From assembly GCA_016699165.1 (NCBI GenBank), contig CP064963.1:3162001-3226000 (forward strand): 64,000 nucleotides of DNA. Reading direction: 5' to 3'. Origin of the DNA: Candidatus Melainabacteria bacterium. GTDB lineage: Bacteria > Cyanobacteriota > Vampirovibrionia > Obscuribacterales > Obscuribacteraceae. Position numbers and translations under genes: made by a program. Shown here piece by piece: positions 16,741 through 25,265 of the stretch; positions within the stretch are counted from its first letter, which is position 1, and the number at the start of each line of letters is the position of its first letter. The notes below the pieces were generated by a model. That model had not been told where the DNA came from. It did no database searches and saw nothing but the letters and a program-made list of their open reading frames with translations.

Positions 16741-17952
16741 CTAGTAGGCGCGGACCGGACGAGGTGTTCCAGAGATTTTTTGAGCATTTACTTTTGCTTT
16801 CTCAGGTTTGCGACCGAAAGAAACACCCATGCTTTCGTAGACTGCAACATCGTTCATATCGACAAAGCGTTGAACGATGGCGTCTTTAACGTCCATATAA
16901 TTCAACTGACCTGCTTGAAATGACGCAACAGTTACTCCCAAAACACCTTGAGCAATTAGTTCGACTGCAGCAGCACCCGCTTCCAGACCAAAGGTCGCAT
17001 CATATGCAGAAGAGAATCCGCAGCGCACTAAGTGACCGGGACGAATGTCGCGCACTTCGGGAATCTCGTAAACGCCTTCGACAAATTGTCCGGTGCGCTT
17101 CATGAATTCTTTGATTTCGGGATCTTTTTTGATGCGGTCTTCGATTTGTTTGACTACATATTTACCTGCGCCCATCAGCTTTCTGTGACCAAAAGAGTCT
17201 GGTTCTGAACTCATGTCGACAAGCTCATTGCCGGATGCATCGCGCAGACCTTCTGCTACTACGACCATTACAGTGCCAGCTTTTACGTCTGATTTTTCGA
17301 TGCGCGAAACAAAAGCGTCTTTGACGTGTTTGTACAAAACATCAAAATCTACTGGCACTTCTGGAATCAAAATGGCGTCGGCATCGGCTGCTACTCCGCC
17401 TCTAAAGGCAGTGTGTCCAGCGTATCTGCCAAACACTTCAAGCACGATTATTCGATTGTGAGTGCGTCCGGTGGTGCGCAAATCGCGCACTTCGTCCTGG
17501 ATACGATTGATGGTCGAGTCACCACCGACACTGTATGGCATTAAGTCGAGGTCCATTGTTTTTGGTGCATGGACGCATGGGATGCCCTGGTCGGACAGAT
17601 CTTTCACTACAGAGCCTGTGTCGTCGCCGCCCGAAATAATCAGAGCGTCGAGATTGAATTTCTTGAGCCCGTCTTTGATTCGGTCGTATTTTTTGTCGTC
17701 TTTGATTTTTGAGATTTTGACGCGTGAGTTGCCGGCTTCGCTACCTGCCAGGTATACCGGAATTTGTTCGATGCGGTCGTGTGTCAGTTGGGTCAATTCT
17801 TTGAGGTCGATTAAGTTATACAGCCCGGCATAGCCGTTTGGAATGATGAAAGTGGAATAGCCTTTGCTCAATCCGGTGAGCGCTGCGCCCTTGATCACGC
17901 CGTTTAATCCGCCGCAATCGCCGCCCGATGTGATAATTCCGATGTTTTTCAT
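16741..17952 (-). CDS. pfkA: 6-phosphofructokinase, pyrophosphate-type signature
   Basis: A 403-residue phosphofructokinase that phosphorylates fructose 6-phosphate in glycolysis. The N-terminal loop reads SGGDCGGLN. The donor-site loop is GGDDTGS (108-114): Asp at the second position is the mark of PPi-dependent enzymes, while ATP enzymes have Gly. PKTMDLD (130-136) carries the Lys and both catalytic Asp residues, but with Leu where TIDND has Asn. VFGRYAGHTA gives the substrate loop. By these residues I expect a PPi-using, reversible enzyme. The ATG at 17952 is preceded by GGGAG; the TTG at 17964 overlaps that site and is unlikely. Confidence 0.88.
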   Translation of the reverse strand: MKNIGIITSGGDCGGLNGVIKGAALTGLSKGYSTFIIPNGYAGLYNLIDLKELTQLTHDRIEQIPVYLAGSEAGNSRVKISKIKDDKKYDRIKDGLKKFNLDALIISGGDDTGSVVKDLSDQGIPCVHAPKTMDLDLMPYSVGGDSTINRIQDEVRDLRTTGRTHNRIIVLEVFGRYAGHTAFRGGVAADADAILIPEVPVDFDVLYKHVKDAFVSRIEKSDVKAGTVMVVVAEGLRDASGNELVDMSSEPDSFGHRKLMGAGKYVVKQIEDRIKKDPEIKEFMKRTGQFVEGVYEIPEVRDIRPGHLVRCGFSSAYDATFGLEAGAAAVELIAQGVLGVTVASFQAGQLNYMDVKDAIVQRFVDMNDVAVYESMGVSFGRKPEKAKVNAQKISGTPRPVRAY

Positions 17953-18135
17953 TTCTGCTCCCAAAAAAAGCTGTGGAGAGCAAATTGAACCATGCCGAAA
18001 AGATTGAGTGGAACTTGATTACTGTAAATTAGTTATTACTGTTTAACGCAATTTTATGCCGCCAGATTGCCCACGGGCTGCCTGCGGTCTTGAAAACGTG
18101 AGGTGAAATAGCTTAAGCAGGCAATAGTCGAGCTG

Positions 18136-18180
18136 ACCAGACCCCTAATAAATGTTATAAAGGGGGTCTATATCTCTGGT
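18136..18180 (+). other. Nested inverted repeats upstream of the bestrophin gene
   Basis: ACCAGACCCCT (18136-18146) is mirrored by AGGGGGTCT (18161-18169) and TCTGGT (18175-18180), around an AT-rich loop holding TTATAA. It could be an operator, a leader hairpin or part of a promoter. The upstream part of this gap (17965-18135) also contains ATTGCC and GGCAAT arms, but I see no known riboswitch. Confidence 0.35.
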
Positions 18181-18212
18181 ATTAGGCAGAGAACGTGTTC
18201 ATCAAGGATTTT

Positions 18213-19235
18213 ATGGAATCGAAAGTCGACCCGACAAAAGACATCTTGGCGGATGTGACAAGCGAGAACGCTGAGCCCTACAGAGAATTCTGGCGCCAGG
18301 CGCTTGCGGTTCAGGGTTCAATTATGATGCACGTGCTGCCAAACGTCGTCTTGTCTGGCGTGGTTGCGACGATTGTTTGCTTTGTTGCGTATTACCTGAA
18401 GCAAAATCACAGTTTCCAGATTGGATTTAACGTGTCGCTTTACGAAGTTGTAGGGGGTGCGCTCGGTTTGCTCCTCGTTCTGCGTACCAATGCCGGTTAC
18501 GACCGGTGGTGGGAAGGGCGTAAATTGTGGGGTGGAATCGTCAACCAGAGCCGCAACTTGTGCATTAATGCTTTATCTTACGGGCCAAACGAGCCTGAAT
18601 GGCGTTCTAAATTTGTGCGCTGGGTGGCAGTTTTTGGACATGTTTCGCGCATGCGTCTTCGCAACGAATCAGAATCGCCAGAAGTAACAAATTTAATTGG
18701 TGAGCAGTCAGCCCAAGAATTATTTAAAACCGAGCATATGCCCAGTGCAGTTTCGATGATGCTTGGCGGGATGTTAAAAGACGCTTGCGATCGAGGTCTT
18801 ATGACCGAACCTGCATTTCTTCAAGCCGAACAAGAGCGGGCCAAACTAATCGACCACTTAGGTGCGTGCGAGCGTATTTTGCGTACACCATTGGCGATGG
18901 CATACTCAGTAAAAATTAGACAGTTTATCGCTTTGTTTATTCTCACTCTTCCATTCGCTCTGGTAAACAGTCTTGGTGCTTATTGGCAGGTGCCACTACT
19001 GACAATGATGGTGGCATATCCGCTTTTGTCACTTGATCAATTAGGGGTCGAATTGCAGAATCCATTTTCGACTAAAAACCTGAGCCACTTGCCACTGGCT
19101 GAGATAAGTAAAGCAATTGAGAAAAACGTTTTGAGTTTGCTTCGTGCCAAATCTGTAAAATCAGGCGACCTCGATTTCAAAGTACGTGAGCAAAAACGTA
19201 CTGAAGAGTTGATTTCGTTCTTGAACAAAAACTAG
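18213..19235 (+). CDS. Bestrophin family chloride/anion channel
   Basis: A 340-residue membrane protein. The family signature is very clear: RTNAGYDRWWEGRKLWGG, then VNQSRNL. Hydrophobic segments lie near the N-terminus and at about 235-275 (FIALFILTLPFALVNSLGAYW). Bacterial bestrophins form pentameric anion or cation channels in the inner membrane. ATG at 18213 follows AAGGA at a short distance; an in-frame GTG at 18195 would add six residues. Confidence 0.88.
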   Translation: MESKVDPTKDILADVTSENAEPYREFWRQALAVQGSIMMHVLPNVVLSGVVATIVCFVAYYLKQNHSFQIGFNVSLYEVVGGALGLLLVLRTNAGYDRWWEGRKLWGGIVNQSRNLCINALSYGPNEPEWRSKFVRWVAVFGHVSRMRLRNESESPEVTNLIGEQSAQELFKTEHMPSAVSMMLGGMLKDACDRGLMTEPAFLQAEQERAKLIDHLGACERILRTPLAMAYSVKIRQFIALFILTLPFALVNSLGAYWQVPLLTMMVAYPLLSLDQLGVELQNPFSTKNLSHLPLAEISKAIEKNVLSLLRAKSVKSGDLDFKVREQKRTEELISFLNKN

Positions 19236-19255
19236 ATTTAGAGCCTGTTTAAAAG

Positions 19256-20101
19256 TTAGCGCTGTATCCAATAAGGCGAGACGACCGAGCCGCGGTTAGA
19301 CTCTTCTTCGGCTTTGTTTTTAATAGCCAGTGCATCTTGATACTTGCTGCGACATTCGTTCGCTAATTCTTGGTAGGGCTCAAGCAAAACCTGACTGCCC
19401 TTTTGAACGCGTGCGCGGCGACGTTTGAAGTCGTCGGGGGTTTCGCCATAGTTTGGAAAGACCGGCAAGGCTACATCGATTTGTTTTTTTGCTTCTTCAA
19501 GCTGTGCTTGTGAAGCGCGCATGTTTGATTCGGCCTCGGCTAAAACCTGGCGTGCACCACCAAAAAGATAGCTGCCCTGTGCAAAGCTTGACCATCCCAT
19601 AAAATTGCTCAGGCTGGGTCCGCTTGGAGTGTAGGTGTTAATCTTGGGCAGGCGACGCCTGACACTTTCAAGTTCCTCGGGTTTCACCGAGTCGTCTTCG
19701 ACCGGGGCGGTGATGTTTTCAGATTGGCTCGAGGCTGCAGGCGGCAGGTCGCTTGGGTTTGCTTTGTAATTATTTTTGTGCAGGAGCGCTTTAATTTGAC
19801 CGGCGTAACTGCTTGCCGGGTCCAGGTGAAAACTTTGAGAGAACTGAGCCAGGGCGTCGTTTTTCTTGCCCAATTGAATGAGAGCCAGTCCATAAAGATA
19901 GTGCGACTTGGCGTTGCTTGGATTCTGGTCGACCAGTTTTTTGAAATAGCCTGCAGCTGAGGTGTAGTCTTTGGCTTGGTAGTAACGCAGTCCGTAACTT
20001 TCGTATGCAGAAGTTGCTGCCAATGCATGCAGCTGGGCTGTGGCTGCTAAGACGTACACGAGCGCCAGTTTGCCAGAATTTTTGAAGAGTTCAGTTTTCA
20101 T
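19256..20101 (-). CDS. Exported TPR protein
   Basis: A 281-residue protein with a signal peptide (cleavage near HALAA) and two or three TPR units over about 33-115. The best unit contains AKSHYLYGLALIQLGKKNDA. The rest is a helical region with a probable coiled coil (about 185-245, Glu/Ala/Lys-rich). Such proteins scaffold periplasmic complexes, but no partner is indicated. The end lies 20 bases from the convergent bestrophin gene. TAAACT lies six bases before the ATG. Confidence 0.75.
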   Translation of the reverse strand: MKTELFKNSGKLALVYVLAATAQLHALAATSAYESYGLRYYQAKDYTSAAGYFKKLVDQNPSNAKSHYLYGLALIQLGKKNDALAQFSQSFHLDPASSYAGQIKALLHKNNYKANPSDLPPAASSQSENITAPVEDDSVKPEELESVRRRLPKINTYTPSGPSLSNFMGWSSFAQGSYLFGGARQVLAEAESNMRASQAQLEEAKKQIDVALPVFPNYGETPDDFKRRRARVQKGSQVLLEPYQELANECRSKYQDALAIKNKAEEESNRGSVVSPYWIQR

Positions 20102-20107
20102 CGCTAT

Positions 20108-20113
20108 AGTTTA
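20108..20113 (-). promoter_or_regulatory. Possible -10 box TAAACT before the TPR gene at 20101
   Basis: The minus strand reads TAAACT, ATAGCG, ATG, with no ribosome site between. It fits the TAnnnT-N6-start pattern. Confidence 0.3.
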
Positions 20114-20162
20114 GGCCCAAACAGTGAAAAACTAAACATTACACTTTTTTGTTTCATGTTCT

Positions 20163-21734
20163 ATGCTAGTAGAAGGTCTACAAAGTCTTAAGGGACAAGG
20201 TTTAGGAAGTTTGAACATAAGCAAATATCTTAGATTGGAAGATATTAGCGATTACGGTCTCCAAATTCCGGAGTCAGCGCTGTACGGCGTTTTGCTGGTG
20301 TCCACTAAAGTGAAAGATTGCTCGACTTTGCTCAAGCAATTGACTTCGTGGAGCCAACTTCAGCTTGTGTTTTCGACTTTGACCGAACCCGAAAATGCAG
20401 TCTTGCGTGTAGATGGTGAAAATTTTGATGCCGTCATAATCTCAATCGACCCACAAGCAGGTAAAGAACTAGCTTTATTGACCACAATTAAAAAAGTGGC
20501 ACCAGAATTACCTGTGATTGTTTTGTCCGACCACAAGCACCGCGAACTGGCAAGCCAGGCTATCAAAAAAGGTGCTCAAGACTTTATGGTGGTCGATTCG
20601 TCATTGCCTCTTGAACTGCTTAAGATGCGTGTGGTTGCTGCAATAGAAAAGGGCAAGGCAGATGCAGATAAGCTAGGCTATGCAAGACTTGAAAAGTTTG
20701 TGATGCGAAGCGTGGTCGAGAATTCGCCCTTAATGTTTGTGCGATTTGATCATTCGTTTCACATAATTGATTGCAATAAATATTTCGAAGAAAAAATGGG
20801 CTCTACCAGGCAAGAATTGCGTGGTCGCTCTATGTTTGAAGTATTGCAGCAAGTCGAGCTGAGTGAGTTTCAGTCGCTTGCAAAAAGTCAGCCAGTGCTG
20901 GCAAAGCGTCTCACACTCAAAGCAGAGAACAATACTTATAAAGACATGTTCTTCAATCTCTTTAGCTGGTCCTTCTCTCGGGCAAACGGGCAAGAAAGCG
21001 AGATTATCTTGCTTGGCGTAGATATTACTGGGTCTGTAAAAGCCAAATATTTGCAGGAAGAATTTGTGGCTGCCATTGCACATGATTTGCGCAATCCTAT
21101 TTTAGGGCACGAACAAATTTTTTCCGCCATTATTGACAAAAACATAAATCCCTATGGTGATTTTACTGCGTCACTGCAAGCCGTGCGCTCAAGCAATCTC
21201 AAAGTTTTGCAGTTGTTGGATACACTGCTTGATGTTTACAAAATGGACAGCTCAGAAGTGGTGCCAAAGCTTGAGGGCGCTTGTTTCAATGAAGCGGTGC
21301 AATCGCAAATTGCCGAAATGCAATTGGTGGCAAACACTAGTCAGCAAAAAATCAATCTTAATCAGGAGCAGGATTTGCCTAAAGCTGGCATTGATCAGGT
21401 TTCCGCTTTTAGAATAGTGTCTAACTTACTTTTCAACGCAGTGAAAAATTCGCCCAAGAACGGGCAAATAAACGTAACCACTCGCGTTAGCGATGATTTT
21501 GTTATTTTGGAAATTGCAAATACCCCTCTATTTCCGCAGTCTATCGAACTTGCTAATTTGTTTGAGCGTTTTGCTTTTGCCGACAGGTCGGAAGGTAGTA
21601 AAAGATCAACGTCAGGTCTTGGTTTGTATTTTTGCAAGAAAACACTCGACGCGTATAACGGTAGTATCACTTGTATTCAAGAGACCGACCCAGATGTGGT
21701 CACCTTTATTGTGAGCGTTCCTCTTTTGAAATGA
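20163..21734 (+). CDS. Hybrid sensor histidine kinase with N-terminal receiver-like and PAS domains
   Basis: A 523-residue cytoplasmic kinase. A receiver-like domain spans about 42-165: the candidate phosphoacceptor is Asp96 (VIISIDPQ), but the usual KP motif near its end is replaced by VVDSS, so it may not switch normally. A PAS domain follows (about 178-290). The HisKA box is AHDLRNPI with His307. The ATPase part has the N box NLLFNAVKNSP and the G box SGLGLYFCKK. No cognate output regulator is adjacent. No ribosome site is evident before the ATG. Its 3' end overlaps the convergent signal-peptidase-like gene by 29 bases. Confidence 0.88.
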   Translation: MLVEGLQSLKGQGLGSLNISKYLRLEDISDYGLQIPESALYGVLLVSTKVKDCSTLLKQLTSWSQLQLVFSTLTEPENAVLRVDGENFDAVIISIDPQAGKELALLTTIKKVAPELPVIVLSDHKHRELASQAIKKGAQDFMVVDSSLPLELLKMRVVAAIEKGKADADKLGYARLEKFVMRSVVENSPLMFVRFDHSFHIIDCNKYFEEKMGSTRQELRGRSMFEVLQQVELSEFQSLAKSQPVLAKRLTLKAENNTYKDMFFNLFSWSFSRANGQESEIILLGVDITGSVKAKYLQEEFVAAIAHDLRNPILGHEQIFSAIIDKNINPYGDFTASLQAVRSSNLKVLQLLDTLLDVYKMDSSEVVPKLEGACFNEAVQSQIAEMQLVANTSQQKINLNQEQDLPKAGIDQVSAFRIVSNLLFNAVKNSPKNGQINVTTRVSDDFVILEIANTPLFPQSIELANLFERFAFADRSEGSKRSTSGLGLYFCKKTLDAYNGSITCIQETDPDVVTFIVSVPLLK

Positions 21735-22377
21735 AAAATTTATTGGTGCCTTGCGGCTCAATTATGTTGAAGTCTGAAAATCTAAATTGGGGACGACCAA
21801 ATATTTTTGTCTCTTCTAAGATGCCCAGATAGTCTGTATTGTCACCAATCAGGAATAAATATCCTTTGACAATGGCATAACGACCTACACATTTTTGCTC
21901 TTGTGAAAGTGCTTCTTGTCCGCGATAGGATATTTTTACAAGCGAGCCGCCATTGAGCAAATCAGTTGGGTTTGAACTGATTTGGTTTTGAATATTTGGT
22001 GGCAGAATTATTTTGGATGAAGGACAATAAATCTCAACTACGTCGCCTGGCAATCCAGCTATGCGTCTGAAGTGAGCTAACTCACCAGTTTCTCCTTTGA
22101 TGCGCGCGATAGCCAATTGCATTTTTTGCCAAGTGTTTTTTTCTTTGGCGTTTAAAAAATCGGGATAGAACAAAACAATCTCGCCTCGTTTAAAAGAGTG
22201 ATTAAAATAGGGACTGAATTTTTCAACGAAAACAAGATCATTTGGTTTGAGTGTGGGAAGCATTGATAAAGACTTTATTTGACGCACTTCGCAAGGCACT
22301 GACCACAGTATTGAAAAAACAAATGTGGCTATAAAGTTCAGGATAAGCATGCCTGTAATTGATAGAAGTGTTTTCAT
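21706..22377 (-). CDS. Signal peptidase I-like protein with Lys-to-Arg change at the active site
   Basis: A 223-residue protein with one N-terminal membrane helix and an S26-type periplasmic domain. The Ser box SLSMLPTL gives Ser38. Box D reads HFRRIAGLPGD: the position of the catalytic Lys (E. coli Lys145, eight residues before the Asp) is Arg104, encoded by AGA. Box E is also altered: GDNTDYLG lacks the SxDSR part. The fold is clear, but normal Ser-Lys catalysis is doubtful. It may be a specialised or inactive homologue. It overlaps the next upstream gene by four bases (ATGA). Confidence 0.8.
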   Translation of the reverse strand: MKTLLSITGMLILNFIATFVFSILWSVPCEVRQIKSLSMLPTLKPNDLVFVEKFSPYFNHSFKRGEIVLFYPDFLNAKEKNTWQKMQLAIARIKGETGELAHFRRIAGLPGDVVEIYCPSSKIILPPNIQNQISSNPTDLLNGGSLVKISYRGQEALSQEQKCVGRYAIVKGYLFLIGDNTDYLGILEETKIFGRPQFRFSDFNIIEPQGTNKFFISKEERSQ

Positions 22378-22991
22378 TTTGGCACCGCTTTGGTTTTTTC
22401 GTTTATTTGCAAATAGAGCACCACAAGCGCGATTGTGACAACTAGCTCAATTATAAATTGTATTTGTATGCTCGAAAACATCAAGGTTGCACCTATTAAA
22501 AGTAATGGTGCAATCAAGCGTGAATATCCAAGTGTGAGTTGGTAGCTTGATTTTACGGATTCAGTCAGGGATACGCTTTTGTCTATTAGTATGAGACCGG
22601 CAATTGAAAATCTAATACAAATAAACATACCTGGAATAACAAAAGCGATGATACCGACTGCAGTGGCCAAAATATAAGATAAAGTCAGGATGAAAAAGAC
22701 AGGAGTTTGATTCAACCCAGAAAATAGCTGACCAAAACGCACTGTTTGACTGCGAGTGGCACAAAGGCACATTCTTAAAAACCCAGATTCAAGCGCCGAC
22801 CAAACTAACAGATAAGTCAGAGATGCTGCAACAAGATTCCAGAAAGGAAAATTTATAAGCAAAGCAAACACAAGCATATTAGCCAGAGTGGCAAGTAGAG
22901 TGCGAAGAATAGACGCGCTCAAAAGTTTGAACCAGTTTTTTTTCAAAACTGAAAAAACGTCTTGAGCTAAGCGTCTAATCTCGAATTTCAT
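22374..22991 (-). CDS. Multi-helix membrane protein of unknown function
   Basis: A 205-residue membrane protein with five or six hydrophobic segments and a short basic N-terminus (FEIRRLAQDVFSVLKKNW). The sequence FVIPGMFICIRFSIAGLILIDK, with the next helix, resembles membrane proteins of the DUF975/glycerophosphodiesterase-membrane type, but I do not claim that. It lies between an NTF2-like exported protein and the signal-peptidase-like protein and touches or overlaps both, so the three form one unit. Confidence 0.6.
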   Translation of the reverse strand: MKFEIRRLAQDVFSVLKKNWFKLLSASILRTLLATLANMLVFALLINFPFWNLVAASLTYLLVWSALESGFLRMCLCATRSQTVRFGQLFSGLNQTPVFFILTLSYILATAVGIIAFVIPGMFICIRFSIAGLILIDKSVSLTESVKSSYQLTLGYSRLIAPLLLIGATLMFSSIQIQFIIELVVTIALVVLYLQINEKTKAVPK

Positions 22992-23522
22992 TTAAAATTC
23001 TGCACTTGAATTCAAGCTGGTATGGTCATGAACAACTTTCCAGGCTGATTTTTCATCGCTGCGACTCAAGACGAGACTGAATACTCCACCCATTTCTTTA
23101 TTGTCTTTGGCGACTAAATGCCAGCGTCCAACGCACAATGCATTATTTTTTCCAAGCTCGACTGTTTGCAAAATAGTAAAATCAAGTTTTCCCATCGTGT
23201 CTGAGCTATTGCCGTAGCGCTGCTTGTAATGCGCTTCTAGAGCGTCATAGCCCGAGATTATTTTGCATCCAGAAGTATAAGATGTCTCCTTTGAGCGTTT
23301 GTATCCAGTCATAAAAGTTTTGAGATCGCCCTTGTTCCAGGCGTTTGCTTGCATGTCGAGCAAGGCTCTAACACCGTCATTGAGTGTGATTTTTGAAGAA
23401 TTAGTTTTTGCTTTGACCAGACAAGTGGAAGAAGTTAAAACCATTGCAGTTAGTGTCAGCAGAAGGAGCAATTTTTTGTTCAAAGCAAACCTCGAATAAA
23501 AGCCAGGGGCGCGCTCTAACAT
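22992..23522 (-). CDS. Exported NTF2-like protein (SnoaL/DUF4440 type)
   Basis: A 176-residue protein with a hydrophobic leader (residues 14-35) and a single NTF2-like domain. The typical opening helix is LLDMQANAWNKGDLKTFMTGY, followed by GYDALEAHYKQRYG and the closing strand WKVVHDHTS. The fold binds small hydrophobic ligands or serves as a dimer scaffold; no catalytic function can be assigned. The stop abuts the next start with no gap. Confidence 0.72.
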   Translation of the reverse strand: MLERAPGFYSRFALNKKLLLLLTLTAMVLTSSTCLVKAKTNSSKITLNDGVRALLDMQANAWNKGDLKTFMTGYKRSKETSYTSGCKIISGYDALEAHYKQRYGNSSDTMGKLDFTILQTVELGKNNALCVGRWHLVAKDNKEMGGVFSLVLSRSDEKSAWKVVHDHTSLNSSAEF

Positions 23523-23660
23523 ATCATAGCCGACTATGTAGAATCACTCATGACATTTTTCACAGGAGTACTCTGCTATTCCCGCGACGACAACTGATAT
23601 TTCGCCTGAAGTCAATAAGGTCGGTCAATTCTTAATTGAGAACCCTAAGAAGAAGTAAGG

Positions 23661-24461
23661 CTAAACTGCCTCATTCCAACCTTCTTCCATCAATTTTTTG
23701 ACGTCTAGGAAAAATCGAGCAGCTTGTGCGCCGTCCATCACTCTGTGATCAAAATTTAGTGATACAGTCATCATTGGCTTAACTGCTTGTTCTTCGCCAT
23801 CTGGTACCATTCGATTTTCAATTGTGCCTATGCCAAAAACAGATGTGCTTACCGGAGGAGCAGATACCACGGTGGTTCCAAGCGAACCAAGTGATGTCAG
23901 TCCAAAAGTGGAGCGAACATACCTCAGTCTGAATGATGGAAACACCGTTCCCAGCCACATTATGGTGCGACGGATGAAAAAAGGTAGATGGGCAAAATCG
24001 TATTGTTGTTTCAAGTATGGTATCGAATCAATTTCTGCTTCGTGATACTCTTTTAGCTCTTTAGAAATGTCTACAACCGAGCGCTCATGCGGTGCGGCAA
24101 TTTCCCCAAATAAAACAATTGGATCGCCATCGACAAATTTTTCGACCGTGAAACCGCCAGTAATATTTTCAAAAGTAAGAAGTCGCTCTCCTGGTATTAA
24201 CACCGAGCGGCTGATTGGATGCTCTTTTTGAGCGATTGAAATAGCTTTGATTAGAAGAGCTGTTGGTGTTACACGAATATCTTTTGCTGCAAAACTTTCA
24301 GTCAATTTGATGGCCCAGGTCATATCTATATCATAGAAAAGACGCGCTGTTACAGCCGGTTCGCCATACATGGCAAGCAAGTCGAGCACTACACGCCGAC
24401 CGATTGGAAGTGGTCTTATATTTGGTGCGGCTACCAGACTTTGATAATTGAGTTGTAGCAT
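23661..24461 (-). CDS. Stand-alone 2-oxo acid dehydrogenase E2-type acyltransferase
   Basis: A 266-residue protein that corresponds only to the catalytic domain of dihydrolipoamide acyltransferases. The active-site stretch LNFDHRVMDGAQAARFF carries the His and the DG motif. There is no lipoyl or E1/E3-binding domain and no E1 or E3 gene nearby, so it may act on a different acyl carrier. The N-terminus reads RPLPIGRRVVLDLLAMYG, as in many stand-alone homologues. The substrate is unknown. The 75-base gap to the next gene holds nothing recognised. Confidence 0.8.
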   Translation of the reverse strand: MLQLNYQSLVAAPNIRPLPIGRRVVLDLLAMYGEPAVTARLFYDIDMTWAIKLTESFAAKDIRVTPTALLIKAISIAQKEHPISRSVLIPGERLLTFENITGGFTVEKFVDGDPIVLFGEIAAPHERSVVDISKELKEYHEAEIDSIPYLKQQYDFAHLPFFIRRTIMWLGTVFPSFRLRYVRSTFGLTSLGSLGTTVVSAPPVSTSVFGIGTIENRMVPDGEEQAVKPMMTVSLNFDHRVMDGAQAARFFLDVKKLMEEGWNEAV

Positions 24462-24536
24462 TTTAAAATTTCGCCTCTAGTGCACAGAAGATATCAAGAT
24501 GACTTCTAGCGCAGGTCGGTCTTTTAAATGCGTCAG

Positions 24537-25133
24537 TTATTTAGCGTACTGATATTGGTGAACAGTCAAACGTTCGCCAGCTCTGTAAAGTCCGCAAAGT
24601 CTGGTTACGATGTGGTCTTCGCCGACTGAGTAGCAGATGATGGCGTCGCCTTCGTCGTTGAAACCGGCAACCATTGCAACACGATCGGTTTGTTGTTTTT
24701 CGCGATCAAAGATGGAGATTACATCGCCAACTTGGAGGCAGGAAGCATCTTGGAACAAAGCGTCGGACTGCATTGCTTTCAATTTCCATCCAAGCAATTT
24801 AGCTTCGAAGCTATTGAGTGCTGCAGGAACATTTTTTTCTTCACGAAATTCGGTACCGCGGAAATCCATGAAGTACATGGCGCGGATGTAGCTATCGTTG
24901 AAGGCGTTGAGCAAAGGACCTTGGAAATTTGGCAATTGGTTGTACTCTTCATCGCTTTCCACTTGGACGGTGGGCTCGATTACTGCTTTGAGTGAACCAT
25001 CGTTATCCAAAACAAATTTGGTGCTTGAGAATGCATGCAAGTCGATAAGTCCGCCAAAATCAATGGTGAGTTGAGGCACCACCGAGAGAGTCGGTTGAGA
25101 TTGAGTGTCGAGTTGTCTTGCAGTATTTGTCAT
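24537..25133 (-). CDS. Hypothetical protein
   Basis: A 198-residue acidic cytoplasmic protein with no signal peptide or membrane helix. The C-terminal half (about 110-198) has strands around QVGDVISIFD, AMVAGFNDEGDAIICYS and YRAGERLTVHQY. This has a loose likeness to NlpC/P60-type barrels, but I see no catalytic Cys-His arrangement, so I do not call a family. The upstream gap (25134-25265) holds TATAAG near 25180 on the minus strand as a possible -10 box. Confidence 0.55.
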   Translation of the reverse strand: MTNTARQLDTQSQPTLSVVPQLTIDFGGLIDLHAFSSTKFVLDNDGSLKAVIEPTVQVESDEEYNQLPNFQGPLLNAFNDSYIRAMYFMDFRGTEFREEKNVPAALNSFEAKLLGWKLKAMQSDALFQDASCLQVGDVISIFDREKQQTDRVAMVAGFNDEGDAIICYSVGEDHIVTRLCGLYRAGERLTVHQYQYAK

Positions 25134-25265
25134 TTTTTGGGACCGGGTAAGAGGGGGGCTTACGTGCTCTTATAATGACAAAGCTCAATAGGACAAAACA
25201 GTGTAAAACCACGTAGCCCACGACCAATTCGTGGGGGGAATACGTATAAAGTCCGAAAGTTTTTT

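Noticed and set aside
18060..18130. Possible structured RNA or riboswitch before bestrophin (ATTGCC and GGCAAT arms)
   Set aside because: The arms are short and I cannot match the region to a known riboswitch consensus. Only the nested inverted repeat at 18136-18180 is listed.
23583..23659. Short plus-strand frame after AGGAG ending in a Lys-rich tail before TAA
   Set aside because: The only usable start would be ATT and an in-frame TGA lies just upstream. Too short and without a normal start to support a gene.
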